NCBI RefSeq assembly: GCF_013371085.1
Contig: NZ_JABWCV010000002.1
Location: 186,001-250,000 of the forward strand
Length of the DNA stretch: 64,000 nucleotides
Source: Vreelandella maris
Lineage (GTDB): Bacteria; Pseudomonadota; Gammaproteobacteria; Pseudomonadales; Halomonadaceae
Reading direction: 5' to 3'
Shown in pieces: positions 1 to 7,609 of this stretch. The number at the start of each line of letters is the position of its first letter. Positions within the stretch are counted from its first letter, which is position 1. The notes beneath the pieces were generated by a model, which ran no database searches, was not told the DNA's origin, and was given only the letters and a program-made list of their open reading frames with translations. The position numbers and the translations under genes were made by a program.

Positions 1-309
1 CGTCAACGCCCCCGCAAAGTAAGCCACTTTGTCGCGCATATCCCGGTAGCTAATGGTGAGCTTGGCCTGGGCGGCGGGCGAATCCCAGAAAATCGCAGCC
101 TGATCACCGCGGCCATTTTCAACGTGGTAATCAAGTGCAGCGTAGCAAAGGTTCATTTCACCATCGCTAAACCATCGCGCATGCTGCTGCTCATCGTAGC
201 TGAGGATGGTTTGAGGTGGCGTATACCAAGGAATTCGTTTGGCTTGCTCGGCCCAAAACGTTTCTGGATGCTCTATCGACTGCTGGTAGGTATGCTGGTA
301 GCGGCTCAT
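1..309 (-). CDS. prpE: Propionyl-CoA synthetase PrpE (N-terminal part only)
   Basis: Read leftward from an ATG at 309, the frame is open for 103 codons to the window edge, so only the N-terminus is present. It begins MSRYQHTYQQSIEHPETFW and continues with FWAEQAKRIPWYTP, ARWFSDGEMNLCYAALDYH and LTISYRDMRDKV. These match the N-terminal ACAS_N region and start of the AMP-binding domain in PrpE/acetyl-CoA synthetases; the spacing and the RWFxxGxxNLCxxALD pattern fit PrpE better than Acs. Such enzymes adenylate propionate or acetate and transfer it to CoA. The catalytic P-loop and C-terminal lysine lie outside the window, so substrate choice cannot be confirmed. The upstream region is shared with the divergent regulator gene at 614. 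Confidence 0.75.
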   Translation of the reverse strand, partial: MSRYQHTYQQSIEHPETFWAEQAKRIPWYTPPQTILSYDEQQHARWFSDGEMNLCYAALDYHVENGRGDQAAIFWDSPAAQAKLTISYRDMRDKVAYFAGALT

Positions 310-613
310 GGTGTCTCTGTCTTTATTGTAATGACGATACGAGATAATTGTTGACACTGTATAAAGTAAATCGCCGTCTCACCCTCATACTATGGGCTAA
401 AAAACGACTAAAGTAGCAGCCTGACCAATAGCATTGTCGACAAGAAAGTGGCTACCTGCCTACCATTGATTAATCGTTAAACAGCCACTTGGACAAAACT
501 CGCTAAATTAATGATCATTGAACAACTTGATCCTCGCGACGCGACGATGCCACTACAACGTATAACAATGCTCATAAAAACGCTGAAGTAACAGTGTAGG
601 CAAGGAGATCATT
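310..613. other. Divergent intergenic region, prpE / ArsR-type regulator
   Basis: These 304 bases hold no convincing gene. Visible elements are a perfect 10-bp palindrome TTGTCGACAA (434-443), another palindrome AATGATCATT (510-519), a TTGACA hexamer at 351-356 without a well-spaced -10 box, and a good ribosome-binding site AAGGAG at 602-607 for the gene at 614. The palindromes could be operators for the ArsR-type protein, but this is only positional inference. Confidence 0.4.
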
Positions 614-934
614 ATGTCTGCTTCTACAAGCGCCGCTACACGTCTGCTTGAACATAACTGTCGCGCTATTGAGGCAGGGACTAACCTGCTAAAAGCGCTG
701 GCCAACGAAAAACGCCTGCAAATACTCTGCCTACTTGCCGAAAAAGAACTGTCAGTGACGCAGATTAATCAACAACTTGCATTAAGCCAGTCGGCGCTTT
801 CACAACACTTAGCCATTTTGAGACGTGATGAACTCGTCGACACCCGGAGGGAGTCACAAACCATCTATTATTCGCTGAGCAGTGAGAGCGCCAAGGCAGT
901 GATTGCTACCCTGGCACACCACTATGCTGCATAA
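614..934 (+). CDS. ArsR/SmtB-family transcriptional regulator (YgaV/BigR-like)
   Basis: A 106-residue winged-helix repressor of normal family length. The DNA-binding core runs from LLKALANEKRLQILCLL (residues about 25-41) through the recognition helix region LSQSALSQHLAILRRDEL to the beta-wing RRESQTIYYSL. It lacks the ELCVCDL metal-site motif of ArsR/SmtB metal sensors. The layout, including the C-terminal IATLAHHY, resembles the YgaV/BigR/SqrR sulfur-sensing branch, which normally uses two cysteines for persulfide sensing. Here Cys39 (ILCLL) is present but the C-terminal cysteine is absent; Cys16 is the only other one. A ribosome-binding site AAGGAG lies 6 bases upstream. It stands alone, divergent from prpE and convergent with sohB. 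The ligand is unknown. Confidence 0.82.
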   Translation: MSASTSAATRLLEHNCRAIEAGTNLLKALANEKRLQILCLLAEKELSVTQINQQLALSQSALSQHLAILRRDELVDTRRESQTIYYSLSSESAKAVIATLAHHYAA

Positions 935-1021
935 AGCTCTTTATAGTTTTCAACATCGCTAATAGTCATACAACAACCATAGCTGTTAACCCTAGTTATT
1001 AACCATCGCCCAGAACGATGC

Positions 1022-2065
1022 TCAGCGCCGCTGCCAACCAGCGGCGTCGATCAAGCCAAGCGCTTTGAGGGCTGCTTTTTCAACGCCTTCCGACACTGCC
1101 AAACCAAGTTTACGAGTCACTGTTTTAGGGGGCTCAAGCTTGACCGTAAAGACACGCGCCTCGGTCATACGCTCGACCAGATAAGCTTCGCTGGTACCCA
1201 CACTGTCAACAAGCAGCTGGGGCAAGGCCTCGCTGCCATACCAAATCTCACCTGTCGCAATCGTTTCTATGTCCATGCCGGGACGCCGCTCAGCCACATA
1301 GCTTTTGAATAAGTGGTGAGTATTCTCTAAATCTTCGAGGAACTTTGCTTTTCCCTCTTCGGTATTTTCACCCAACACGGTCAAGGTACGTTTGTATTTA
1401 CCGGCGGTGAGGAGTTCCACGTCAATATCGTGGCGTTTTAGCAAGCGATGAATATTAGGCACTTGCGCCACCACGCCAATAGAGCCGATCACAGCGAAGG
1501 GGGCTGCCTTGATATGCTGGGCGGTACAGGCCATCAAGTAGCCACCGCTTGCTGCCACCTTATCAATACATACAGTTGTGGTGAGCCCTGCCGTACGCAA
1601 GCGGTCTAACTGTGCGGCTGCCAACCCATAAGCGTGCACCAGGCCACCGGCGGATTCGAGGCGAATCACCACCTCGTCATTTTCGACGGCGACATCAATA
1701 ATAGCGGATACTTCCTGACCAAAGCGCTCGGTTTGCGATGCCTTCAGGTCACCGTGGAAATCGAGCACCCAAACCCGTGGCTCATGGGTAGAATCTTGGT
1801 TAGCTTTTTGCGCTTTATGGCGTTTTTTATCTTCGTTGCGAAACGCCTTTAGCAGCTTTTTGCGGGCACCTGGTAACGTGGCCGTCAACCGCAGACGACG
1901 ACCGCGCCGGCGGCGTTGCTCATTCAGCGGCTCAATGTGAAGTTTTAAGTCGCTCTCTTTGTCTTGTTTCGTTCGCGCCATCAAAAGCAAACCAATACCT
2001 ATCAGCAACATAACGATGGTGGTTTGCACGACAAACGTACCTATTTCCGCTATCCATTCATTCAT
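1022..2065 (-). CDS. sohB: Inner-membrane serine protease SohB (peptidase S49)
   Basis: A 347-residue S49-family protease, the usual length for SohB. An N-terminal membrane segment (about residues 10-29, VVQTTIVMLLIGIGLLLMA) is followed by a basic, charged linker rich in Arg and Lys. The protease domain carries WVLDFHGDLKAS, the nucleophile loop KVAASGGYLMACTA, where the Ser of SGGY is the likely catalytic serine, and GSIGVVAQVPN with the downstream GKYKRTLTVLGEN, where the general-base lysine is expected. Family members cleave membrane-associated peptides on the periplasmic face. The start has a good GGAGAA ribosome-binding site. It is a single gene, transcribed away from the SCP2-fold gene. 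Confidence 0.9.
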   Translation of the reverse strand: MNEWIAEIGTFVVQTTIVMLLIGIGLLLMARTKQDKESDLKLHIEPLNEQRRRRGRRLRLTATLPGARKKLLKAFRNEDKKRHKAQKANQDSTHEPRVWVLDFHGDLKASQTERFGQEVSAIIDVAVENDEVVIRLESAGGLVHAYGLAAAQLDRLRTAGLTTTVCIDKVAASGGYLMACTAQHIKAAPFAVIGSIGVVAQVPNIHRLLKRHDIDVELLTAGKYKRTLTVLGENTEEGKAKFLEDLENTHHLFKSYVAERRPGMDIETIATGEIWYGSEALPQLLVDSVGTSEAYLVERMTEARVFTVKLEPPKTVTRKLGLAVSEGVEKAALKALGLIDAAGWQRR

Positions 2066-2147
2066 CGACGTTCTCCATTGGTAAGCTTGAGTCTTTTAGG
2101 GTGGGCGCTCTGCCCCGATAAGATGTTGCGGGGTTTGACCATGATGC

Positions 2148-2176
2148 TTGATTGAAACGCGTGTATGAAATAATCT
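2148..2176 (+). promoter_or_regulatory. Putative sigma-70 promoter for the SCP2-fold gene
   Basis: TTGATT (2148-2153) and TAATCT (2171-2176) are separated by 17 bases and lie about 75 bases before the start at 2252. Both hexamers match consensus only partly, so this is tentative. Confidence 0.35.
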
Positions 2177-2251
2177 CGCTCGCCATCACGATTGTTTCTT
2201 TGGGCTATTATCGCTAGCCTGGGTCTGATTTACCTAATTGAGAGAAATGTT

Positions 2252-2563
2252 ATGTCTAACAACACCCTTGAGAAGTTGAAAGCACGCTTTAATCCTGAAG
2301 CGGCAAAGGGCATGAACGAAGTGTTTCAGTTCCACTTCTCAGACGCGGGCAGCTACTACTTAAATATCCAAGATGGCACGCTGGATGTGCAAGAGGGTGA
2401 ACACGATGATCCTTCCGTTAGCTTAAGCCTAACGACTGACACGCTAAAAGGCATCATGAGTGGCGATATCAATGGCATGACGGCATTCATGACCGGCAAG
2501 CTAAAAGCAACCGGCAATGTCATGCTGGCCACCAAGCTGACCAGCCTATTCCCTAGCGAGTAA
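2252..2563 (+). CDS. SCP2 sterol-binding domain protein
   Basis: A 103-residue protein consisting almost entirely of one SCP2 fold: LEKLKARFNPEAAKG, then FHFSDAGSYYLNI, and the hallmark VSLSLTTDTLKGIMSGDIN followed by FMTGKLKATGNVMLATKL. Single-domain SCP2 proteins bind lipids or acyl chains in a hydrophobic tunnel; the physiological ligand of the bacterial forms is not established. I chose the ATG at 2252, preceded by GAGAG; an in-frame start at 2192 would add a 20-residue hydrophobic stretch but lacks a ribosome-binding site. It is monocistronic between sohB and nudC and is convergent with nudC. Confidence 0.85.
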   Translation: MSNNTLEKLKARFNPEAAKGMNEVFQFHFSDAGSYYLNIQDGTLDVQEGEHDDPSVSLSLTTDTLKGIMSGDINGMTAFMTGKLKATGNVMLATKLTSLFPSE

Positions 2564-2587
2564 TGACATATCGGCACTCGGCGCCGT

Positions 2588-3367
2588 TTAGCGCCAGCGT
2601 GCCAAATGAGTTTCGATTAGTTCGCGTGAAATTGAGTAAGGTGGCGGTAGTGATGGCAGTTGGCGAGGTGAAAACCATGCAGCATCGCTGATCTCTACCC
2701 CGTCAATGCGAATACGCCGGGTTGTCGCTTCAGCGAAGTAGCCAAACATCAGCGAGTGGGGAAACGGCCAAGCCTGGCTCTGGTGGTAACGCAGTTGGTC
2801 AATATGCACGCCCACTTCCTCAAACACCTCCCGGTGAACGGCCTCTTCGGCGGACTCGCCCGGCTCAATAAAGCCGGCCAAGGTTGAATAACGGCCTGGC
2901 GGAAAACGCGGGCTACGCGCCAGCAGCATCGCCTCGCCGCTAGTCACCAGCGTAATAATGCAGGGCGAAATACGTGGATAATTGCGGTGCCCGCAGGCAT
3001 CGCAATGCATTGCAAATTCCGCGGTAAGCTTGGTAGCGGGCGCACCACAGCGCCCACAGAAACGGTGATTCTCCAACCAGGCACCCACCTGCAACGCCGT
3101 TGACAGTAAGCTGAACCAGGCGGTAGAAAGCTCGCTCATCCACTGTCGACCATCAATCCAGCCGCTTTCCGCCTGGGACTCAACCAACAGAGCGACCGGC
3201 TCATCATCCCAATAACATAGCGGTTGCATCTGCTCTGTCCAGGGCTGAAAGGGTTGTAGCGGCGTCAGCTCCTCGCTACCGCTTAGCGGTGCAGGCGCCA
3301 GCATACTGCGCGATAGGCGTATAACTCGCCCGGCCTGTTCATGATGGGGAATTTCTCGCCTAAGCAT
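2588..3367 (-). CDS. nudC: NAD(H) pyrophosphatase / RNA NAD-decapping hydrolase NudC
   Basis: A 259-residue Nudix protein. It has the NudC zinc ribbon with four cysteines (CGRCGAP and later CDACG), the Nudix box GFIEPGESAEEAVHREVFEEVG split around positions typical of the family, and the NADH-specific signature SQAWPFPHS just after it. The enzyme cleaves NAD(H) to NMN(H) and AMP and removes NAD caps from RNA. The start codon overlaps the end of dnaQ by 8 bp, so it is the last gene of the leftward run that includes rnhA and dnaQ. Confidence 0.93.
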   Translation of the reverse strand: MLRREIPHHEQAGRVIRLSRSMLAPAPLSGSEELTPLQPFQPWTEQMQPLCYWDDEPVALLVESQAESGWIDGRQWMSELSTAWFSLLSTALQVGAWLENHRFCGRCGAPATKLTAEFAMHCDACGHRNYPRISPCIITLVTSGEAMLLARSPRFPPGRYSTLAGFIEPGESAEEAVHREVFEEVGVHIDQLRYHQSQAWPFPHSLMFGYFAEATTRRIRIDGVEISDAAWFSPRQLPSLPPPYSISRELIETHLARWR

Positions 3368-4100
3368 CGCTTGTCATACCTTTAAACCAATTCAATTGAT
3401 GCGCTTCACATTTGGCTTTATGGGCCACCTGCTCCTCGTCAGTTGGGCGCACGACGCGCAACTGACCTGGAGTAAGCGTCATACGTTGAATCGACAGACC
3501 TTCACTGGAGGTATCCGCCTGCTCCTGCTCTGCTGCAGAGGCTGCGTCTAACGTCAGTGCGGTTTGCCCGCCGGTCATCGCCAAATAAACTTCAGCAAGA
3601 ATTTCAGAGTCTAGTAGCGCGCCGTGCAGTACGCGGTGACCGTTATCGATATCATAACGTTTGCACAATGCATCCAGGCTATTGCGCTGACCGGGGTGCA
3701 TGGCCCGGGCCATCGTCAGGGTATCTAATACCGCACAGTGATCGCGCACTGGCCCCAATGCGGGTGTTTTACGCTGCTGATTAAGCATACCCAATTCGTG
3801 GTCGATAAAACCCACATCGAAGGGGGCGTTATGAATCACCAGCTCGGCGCCTTCGATAAAGGCCCAAAACTCGTCAGCTATTTTCGCGAAAACCGGCTCA
3901 TTGGCGACTCTAGCGTCGTCAATCCCGTGAACGGCAACGACTTCTGCGTCGATATGGCGTTCAGGGTTAATGTATTGGTGGTAGGTGCGGCCAGTAAAAC
4001 GGCGGTTGACCATCTCAATCGCGCCAATTTCGACTAAGCGATGACCATCTTTTGGGTCGATACCCGTGGTTTCAGTATCTAGGATCACCTGGCGCATCAT
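3360..4100 (-). CDS. dnaQ: DNA polymerase III epsilon subunit (3'-5' proofreading exonuclease)
   Basis: A 246-residue DEDDh exonuclease. The acidic residues are seen in [11 protein letters not shown] (ExoI), [14 protein letters not shown] (ExoII) and [15 protein letters not shown] (ExoIII with the catalytic His and Asp). After the nuclease domain comes GGQTALTL, in the place of the beta-clamp-binding QTSMAF of the E. coli protein, then an acidic linker and a conserved C-terminus that would bind the alpha subunit (HQLNWFKGM). ATGATG begins the gene, and its start overlaps the rnhA stop by 4 bp, indicating translational coupling. It overlaps nudC downstream. Confidence 0.95.
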   Translation of the reverse strand: MMRQVILDTETTGIDPKDGHRLVEIGAIEMVNRRFTGRTYHQYINPERHIDAEVVAVHGIDDARVANEPVFAKIADEFWAFIEGAELVIHNAPFDVGFIDHELGMLNQQRKTPALGPVRDHCAVLDTLTMARAMHPGQRNSLDALCKRYDIDNGHRVLHGALLDSEILAEVYLAMTGGQTALTLDAASAAEQEQADTSSEGLSIQRMTLTPGQLRVVRPTDEEQVAHKAKCEAHQLNWFKGMTSDA

Positions 4101-4567
4101 GCTCTCCTCTTGTGATGCTCATCAATGGCTTCATTGGCTAACGCGTCAGCGCGCTCATTGCCGGGATGGCCGCTGTGCCCTTTCACCCAGTGCCATTCTA
4201 TTGTGTGTCGCTGAGTCTCTTCGTGCAGGGTTTTCCACAACTCAGCATTTTTGACTGGTTGCTTGGCGGCGGTTTTCCAGCCGCGCTTTAACCAGTTATG
4301 AATCCACTGTGTTATGCCCTGTCGCACATATTGTGAATCGGTCCATAGCGCGACTTCACAGGGAGTGTTTAGCGTTCGCAGGGCCATGATCGCAGCCATC
4401 AACTCCATACGGTTATTAGTGGTATCTGATTCATAGCCTTTCAAGGTTTTCTCATGCTGGCCGCTCGCCAGCACCACACCCCATCCGCCAGGGCCTGGGT
4501 TGCCCCGACAAGCCCCATCGGTATACACCGTTACCCGAGGCAGTTGCCCGGCAGCCTCTTTAGTCAA
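4097..4567 (-). CDS. rnhA: Ribonuclease HI
   Basis: A 156-residue RNase HI. The four catalytic carboxylates are in [16 protein letters not shown] (Asp), [12 protein letters not shown] (Glu), [12 protein letters not shown] (Asp) and [14 protein letters not shown] (Asp); the basic handle segment [13 protein letters not shown] is also present. It degrades the RNA strand of RNA-DNA hybrids in the cytoplasm. The gene overlaps the preceding methyltransferase-like gene by 8 bp and dnaQ by 4 bp. The order yafS-like/rnhA/dnaQ with divergent gloB is the same as in enteric bacteria. Confidence 0.96.
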   Translation of the reverse strand: MTKEAAGQLPRVTVYTDGACRGNPGPGGWGVVLASGQHEKTLKGYESDTTNNRMELMAAIMALRTLNTPCEVALWTDSQYVRQGITQWIHNWLKRGWKTAAKQPVKNAELWKTLHEETQRHTIEWHWVKGHSGHPGNERADALANEAIDEHHKRRA

Positions 4568-5378
4568 GTTCTTGATCCTTTGATTGATGCGTCTGAGCTT
4601 GTGTTGGGAGCTCTTGATAGGGTTGATAGTGAGCCGATGAACCTGAGCGAGTAACGCCTAATGAAGCGGGAGAAACAGGCGCTTTCAAACCAAACTTCAT
4701 ACGTTGCACTGGCGCTTGGCGTTGACGCCTGCGGGCTTGAATCATATAGCTCTCACCTAGCGGTAAGTTATGCCTACGCCCCAGCGACTCCCAATATTCA
4801 CCGCATTTAGCACTCATCCGCCCACGAAAACAGCAATAGTCTACGCGTTCCACCTCGAAGTCGACAAACGCCAACCAGTCGCGCAGGCGACTAACAGAAC
4901 GCCAAGTGCCATCCCAGGGAAACTGCTGCTGGCTTTTTCGCCATTGGCGGGCAAGCCCACCCACACCGATCGGATTAAAGCCAAACAATACCAATATCCC
5001 ATTGTCAGCGGTGACCCGCGCGGCTTCCTGAAGGGTGAAATGGGCGTCGGTTAAATACTCCAGCCAGTGATGAATAACCATTACATCTAAGCAGCGATCT
5101 GGCAGCGCCAATTGATCCGGCGGGCATATCAAGGTGCTCTCATTCTCGGCCATTGGTCTTGTGGGTGACCACCGAATGGAATGAGGAATCGCCGACATGG
5201 TCATTAAAGCTGGCCCCATGCTCAATTCCAAACTGTGGCCGCCCACGCGCGATTCCACCACGGGCCCTAAGCAGGCACGCTGTGTTTCCCATAGCGAGCG
5301 CCCGGCCTCAGACTGCCAATACGGCTGGCAACTTATTAAGCGCTTGGCGAGTGTCGTGGCCGTGGTCGAATTTGACAT
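4560..5378 (-). CDS. YafS-like class I methyltransferase-fold protein
   Basis: A 272-residue protein in the position held by yafS in E. coli, between gloB and rnhA. The later part of a methyltransferase fold is clear: [20 protein letters not shown] (motif II/III region) and [17 protein letters not shown]. The SAM-binding glycine loop (motif I, GxGxG) is not obvious: the expected place reads [14 protein letters not shown], which also appears to be degenerate in YafS proteins. The tail is extended, polar and rich in Gln, Pro and Ser. Function is unknown; it may be a catalytically altered methyltransferase. It is co-transcribed with rnhA (8 bp overlap). Confidence 0.72.
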   Translation of the reverse strand: MSNSTTATTLAKRLISCQPYWQSEAGRSLWETQRACLGPVVESRVGGHSLELSMGPALMTMSAIPHSIRWSPTRPMAENESTLICPPDQLALPDRCLDVMVIHHWLEYLTDAHFTLQEAARVTADNGILVLFGFNPIGVGGLARQWRKSQQQFPWDGTWRSVSRLRDWLAFVDFEVERVDYCCFRGRMSAKCGEYWESLGRRHNLPLGESYMIQARRRQRQAPVQRMKFGLKAPVSPASLGVTRSGSSAHYQPYQELPTQAQTHQSKDQELD

Positions 5379-5520
5379 GAACAGCGCTTCCCTCCACAGT
5401 AACGGCTTTTCAACGCCTTGGTTACACCGATTTAGCGCTACTTAAGAAGCGCGATGTTTTGCGTGTTTACGCATTTTGGTCACTGAATTCTGTATTTTCG
5501 CAATTTAAAGGATCTCGCCG

Positions 5521-6288
5521 ATGATGAGCGTGACACCGATCCCAGCTCTAAGCGACAACTATATTTGGCTATTAAGACAAGATACCAGCCAAAGCGTTTG
5601 CGTGGTGGATCCAGGTGAAGCGGCCCCTGTGATCGAGTTTCTTGAGCGTGAGTCGTTAACCTTAAAATCCATCCTTATTACGCATCACCACCATGATCAT
5701 ACCGGTGGTTTAGCAGAATTAATTAAACGCTACTCCCCTCACGTTATCGGCCCGGCCAACCCCAACATTGAAGGGATTGACGAGACCGTTGGCGACGGCG
5801 ATGAAGTCCGCATTATGGGCCGTTTATTCGACGTAATAGCGACACCGGGCCATACGCTGGACCATATCAGCTACTTCACAGCGGGCATCCCTGCCCTTCT
5901 TTTTTGCGGCGACACTCTTTTTTGCGCCGGTTGTGGCCGTTTATTTGAAGGCACCCCAGAGCAAATGTTTGCCGCGTTGAACAAATTTGCGGAACTACCT
6001 GAAGATACACTGGTCTTTGCAGCCCATGAGTATACGCAAGCGAACCTTACGTTTGCTCGTGCTGCGGACCCTGAAAACGAAGACGTTAAACACGCCTTGC
6101 AGGAGTGTGAAAAGGCGCGGGCATTGGATCGCCCCACCTTACCCAGCACGATAGGACGCGAGCTGAAAATTAATCCCTACCTGCGCGTGGGCACAGATAG
6201 CGTGCGCCAAGCAGCAGGCACCCAGGGTGTTAATGATACTGATCTCGCTACGTTTACCACTCTGCGCGAGTGGAAGAACCGTTTTTAA
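5521..6288 (+). CDS. gloB: Hydroxyacylglutathione hydrolase (glyoxalase II)
   Basis: A 255-residue metallo-beta-lactamase-fold hydrolase of standard length. It begins IPALSDNYIWLL, carries the binuclear metal motif THHHHDHTGG, then TPGHTLDHISYF, FCGDTLFCAGCGRLFEG with the bridging Asp, and HEYTQANLTFA; the C-terminal glutathione-binding domain ends NPYLRVG...LREWKNRF. It hydrolyses S-D-lactoylglutathione to D-lactate and glutathione in methylglyoxal detoxification. Start ATGATG; AAAGGA at 5507-5512 favours the first ATG. mltD follows after 30 bases, as in enteric genomes. Confidence 0.95.
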   Translation: MMSVTPIPALSDNYIWLLRQDTSQSVCVVDPGEAAPVIEFLERESLTLKSILITHHHHDHTGGLAELIKRYSPHVIGPANPNIEGIDETVGDGDEVRIMGRLFDVIATPGHTLDHISYFTAGIPALLFCGDTLFCAGCGRLFEGTPEQMFAALNKFAELPEDTLVFAAHEYTQANLTFARAADPENEDVKHALQECEKARALDRPTLPSTIGRELKINPYLRVGTDSVRQAAGTQGVNDTDLATFTTLREWKNRF

Positions 6289-6318
6289 GAACGCTATCGA
6301 AACCAAACGAATGCAACT

Positions 6319-7566
6319 ATGACCTATCGAACGATTCGCCAGCGCTTGATGCTGAGCGCTGGCAGTACCGTAATTATGGGCCTGATGTTAGCCGCTGCGG
6401 CAAGCTCACAAGCCTCTGCTCCAGCCTATGAAACCACTGCAAATGCGACGACAGCCTTACCTAACGGTGTTACCACCACGTCGCCAACCGATACAAAGCC
6501 CTATCCTACGCCTTTCCAAACCCATTTTTGGGAGGCGCTAGAGCTTGAACCCCAGAATGCCTGGACGACCCTGCGTAAAAGCTTCCAGTGGCAAGAGAAA
6601 ACATTGCCAGTAGAAGCTCAAGCTCGGGTGGATGAATGGATTGAGCACTATCGTTCAAGCCCTGAAAACATTATCACGATCACCGAACGCGCCACCCCCT
6701 GGCTTGCCTGGATTACTCAACAAGTCAGTGAGCGCGGCCTACCTGGTGAAATCGCGTTAATTCCGTTTGTTGAAAGCTCTTTCGACCCAGGTGCACGAAG
6801 CCACCGCGGGGCGGCAGGTCTTTGGCAATTTATGCCCCGCACCGGCGACGCATTGGGGTTAGTACGTAATGGTAATTACGATGGTCGTCTGGATGTTCTG
6901 ACCTCTACCGAGGCCGCGCTGGACTACCTGGAAATGCAGGCCGACCAGTGGTACGAGGGTGACCTCATGCTTTCTCTGGCCGCTTATAACGCAGGCGCTG
7001 GCACCGTCAACCGCGCGCAGCGTCAGGTGCAGGGCCAAGGGCTAAGTGGCGACTATTGGGACCTATCCCTGCCCTACGAAACAATGCAGTACGTTCCCAA
7101 GTTGAAGGCGATCGCCACGATCATTAACGATCCTGAAAAATACGGTGTGAGCTTACCTGAGATTCACATCGACCCTGCCTTCGCAAAAGTTCAGTTGGCC
7201 CACGCAGTGAGTCTGTCTGAAGCCTCGCAAATGCTGGATGTCAGCAAAATGGCACTGGCTGAGCTGAATCCGGGTTTACTGAATGGCAGCATCGATCCAC
7301 GCAGCGCGCAGACGTTGCTTGTACCCGAAGAAGTGGATAAACAAGTGCTGGCTCAACTGTCACAGGGCAATAGTCAGGCACAGGGCAATAGCCAAGCGCT
7401 TGCGCAAAATAACAGCGCAGATACGCATCGCGTTGAAAGGGGCGATAGCCTCTCAGCGATTGCGGCCCGCTATAATATTGATCAACAAGACTTGATACGC
7501 TGGAATTCGATTGACCGCCCCAGCGCTTTACAACCGGGGCAGTTGCTGACACTTTCAGGGCGTTGA
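6319..7566 (+). CDS. mltD: Membrane-associated lytic transglycosylase D (MltD-like)
   Basis: A 415-residue murein transglycosylase. After a signal-like N-terminus (residues about 1-32, hydrophobic LMLSAGSTVIMGLMLAAAA) come the SLT domain with IPFVESSFDPGA (catalytic Glu), AAGLWQFMPRTGDALGL and MLSLAAYNAGAGTVNRA, then one C-terminal LysM domain (HRVERGDSLSAIAARYNI...LQPGQLLTL). A low-complexity linker with repeated QGNSQ sits before LysM. The E. coli protein is a lipoprotein, but no lipobox cysteine is visible here, so it may be periplasmic or anchored by its uncleaved signal. It cleaves glycan strands to 1,6-anhydro products. Only one LysM is present, versus two in E. coli. Confidence 0.88.
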   Translation: MTYRTIRQRLMLSAGSTVIMGLMLAAAASSQASAPAYETTANATTALPNGVTTTSPTDTKPYPTPFQTHFWEALELEPQNAWTTLRKSFQWQEKTLPVEAQARVDEWIEHYRSSPENIITITERATPWLAWITQQVSERGLPGEIALIPFVESSFDPGARSHRGAAGLWQFMPRTGDALGLVRNGNYDGRLDVLTSTEAALDYLEMQADQWYEGDLMLSLAAYNAGAGTVNRAQRQVQGQGLSGDYWDLSLPYETMQYVPKLKAIATIINDPEKYGVSLPEIHIDPAFAKVQLAHAVSLSEASQMLDVSKMALAELNPGLLNGSIDPRSAQTLLVPEEVDKQVLAQLSQGNSQAQGNSQALAQNNSADTHRVERGDSLSAIAARYNIDQQDLIRWNSIDRPSALQPGQLLTLSGR

Positions 7567-7609
7567 ATCCGGGTTTACTAGTTGGCTTTGTTCACATGGG
7601 ATGTTACCA

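Noticed and set aside
351..365. TTGACA followed by TATAAA upstream of the ArsR-type gene
   Set aside because: The two boxes are only about 3 bases apart, and no -10 box stands at 16-18 bases.
2113..2133. CCCCG/CGGGG inverted repeat upstream of the SCP2 gene
   Set aside because: Only 5 bp of stem with an 11-base loop, and no T-run for either neighbouring gene; sohB is transcribed away from it.
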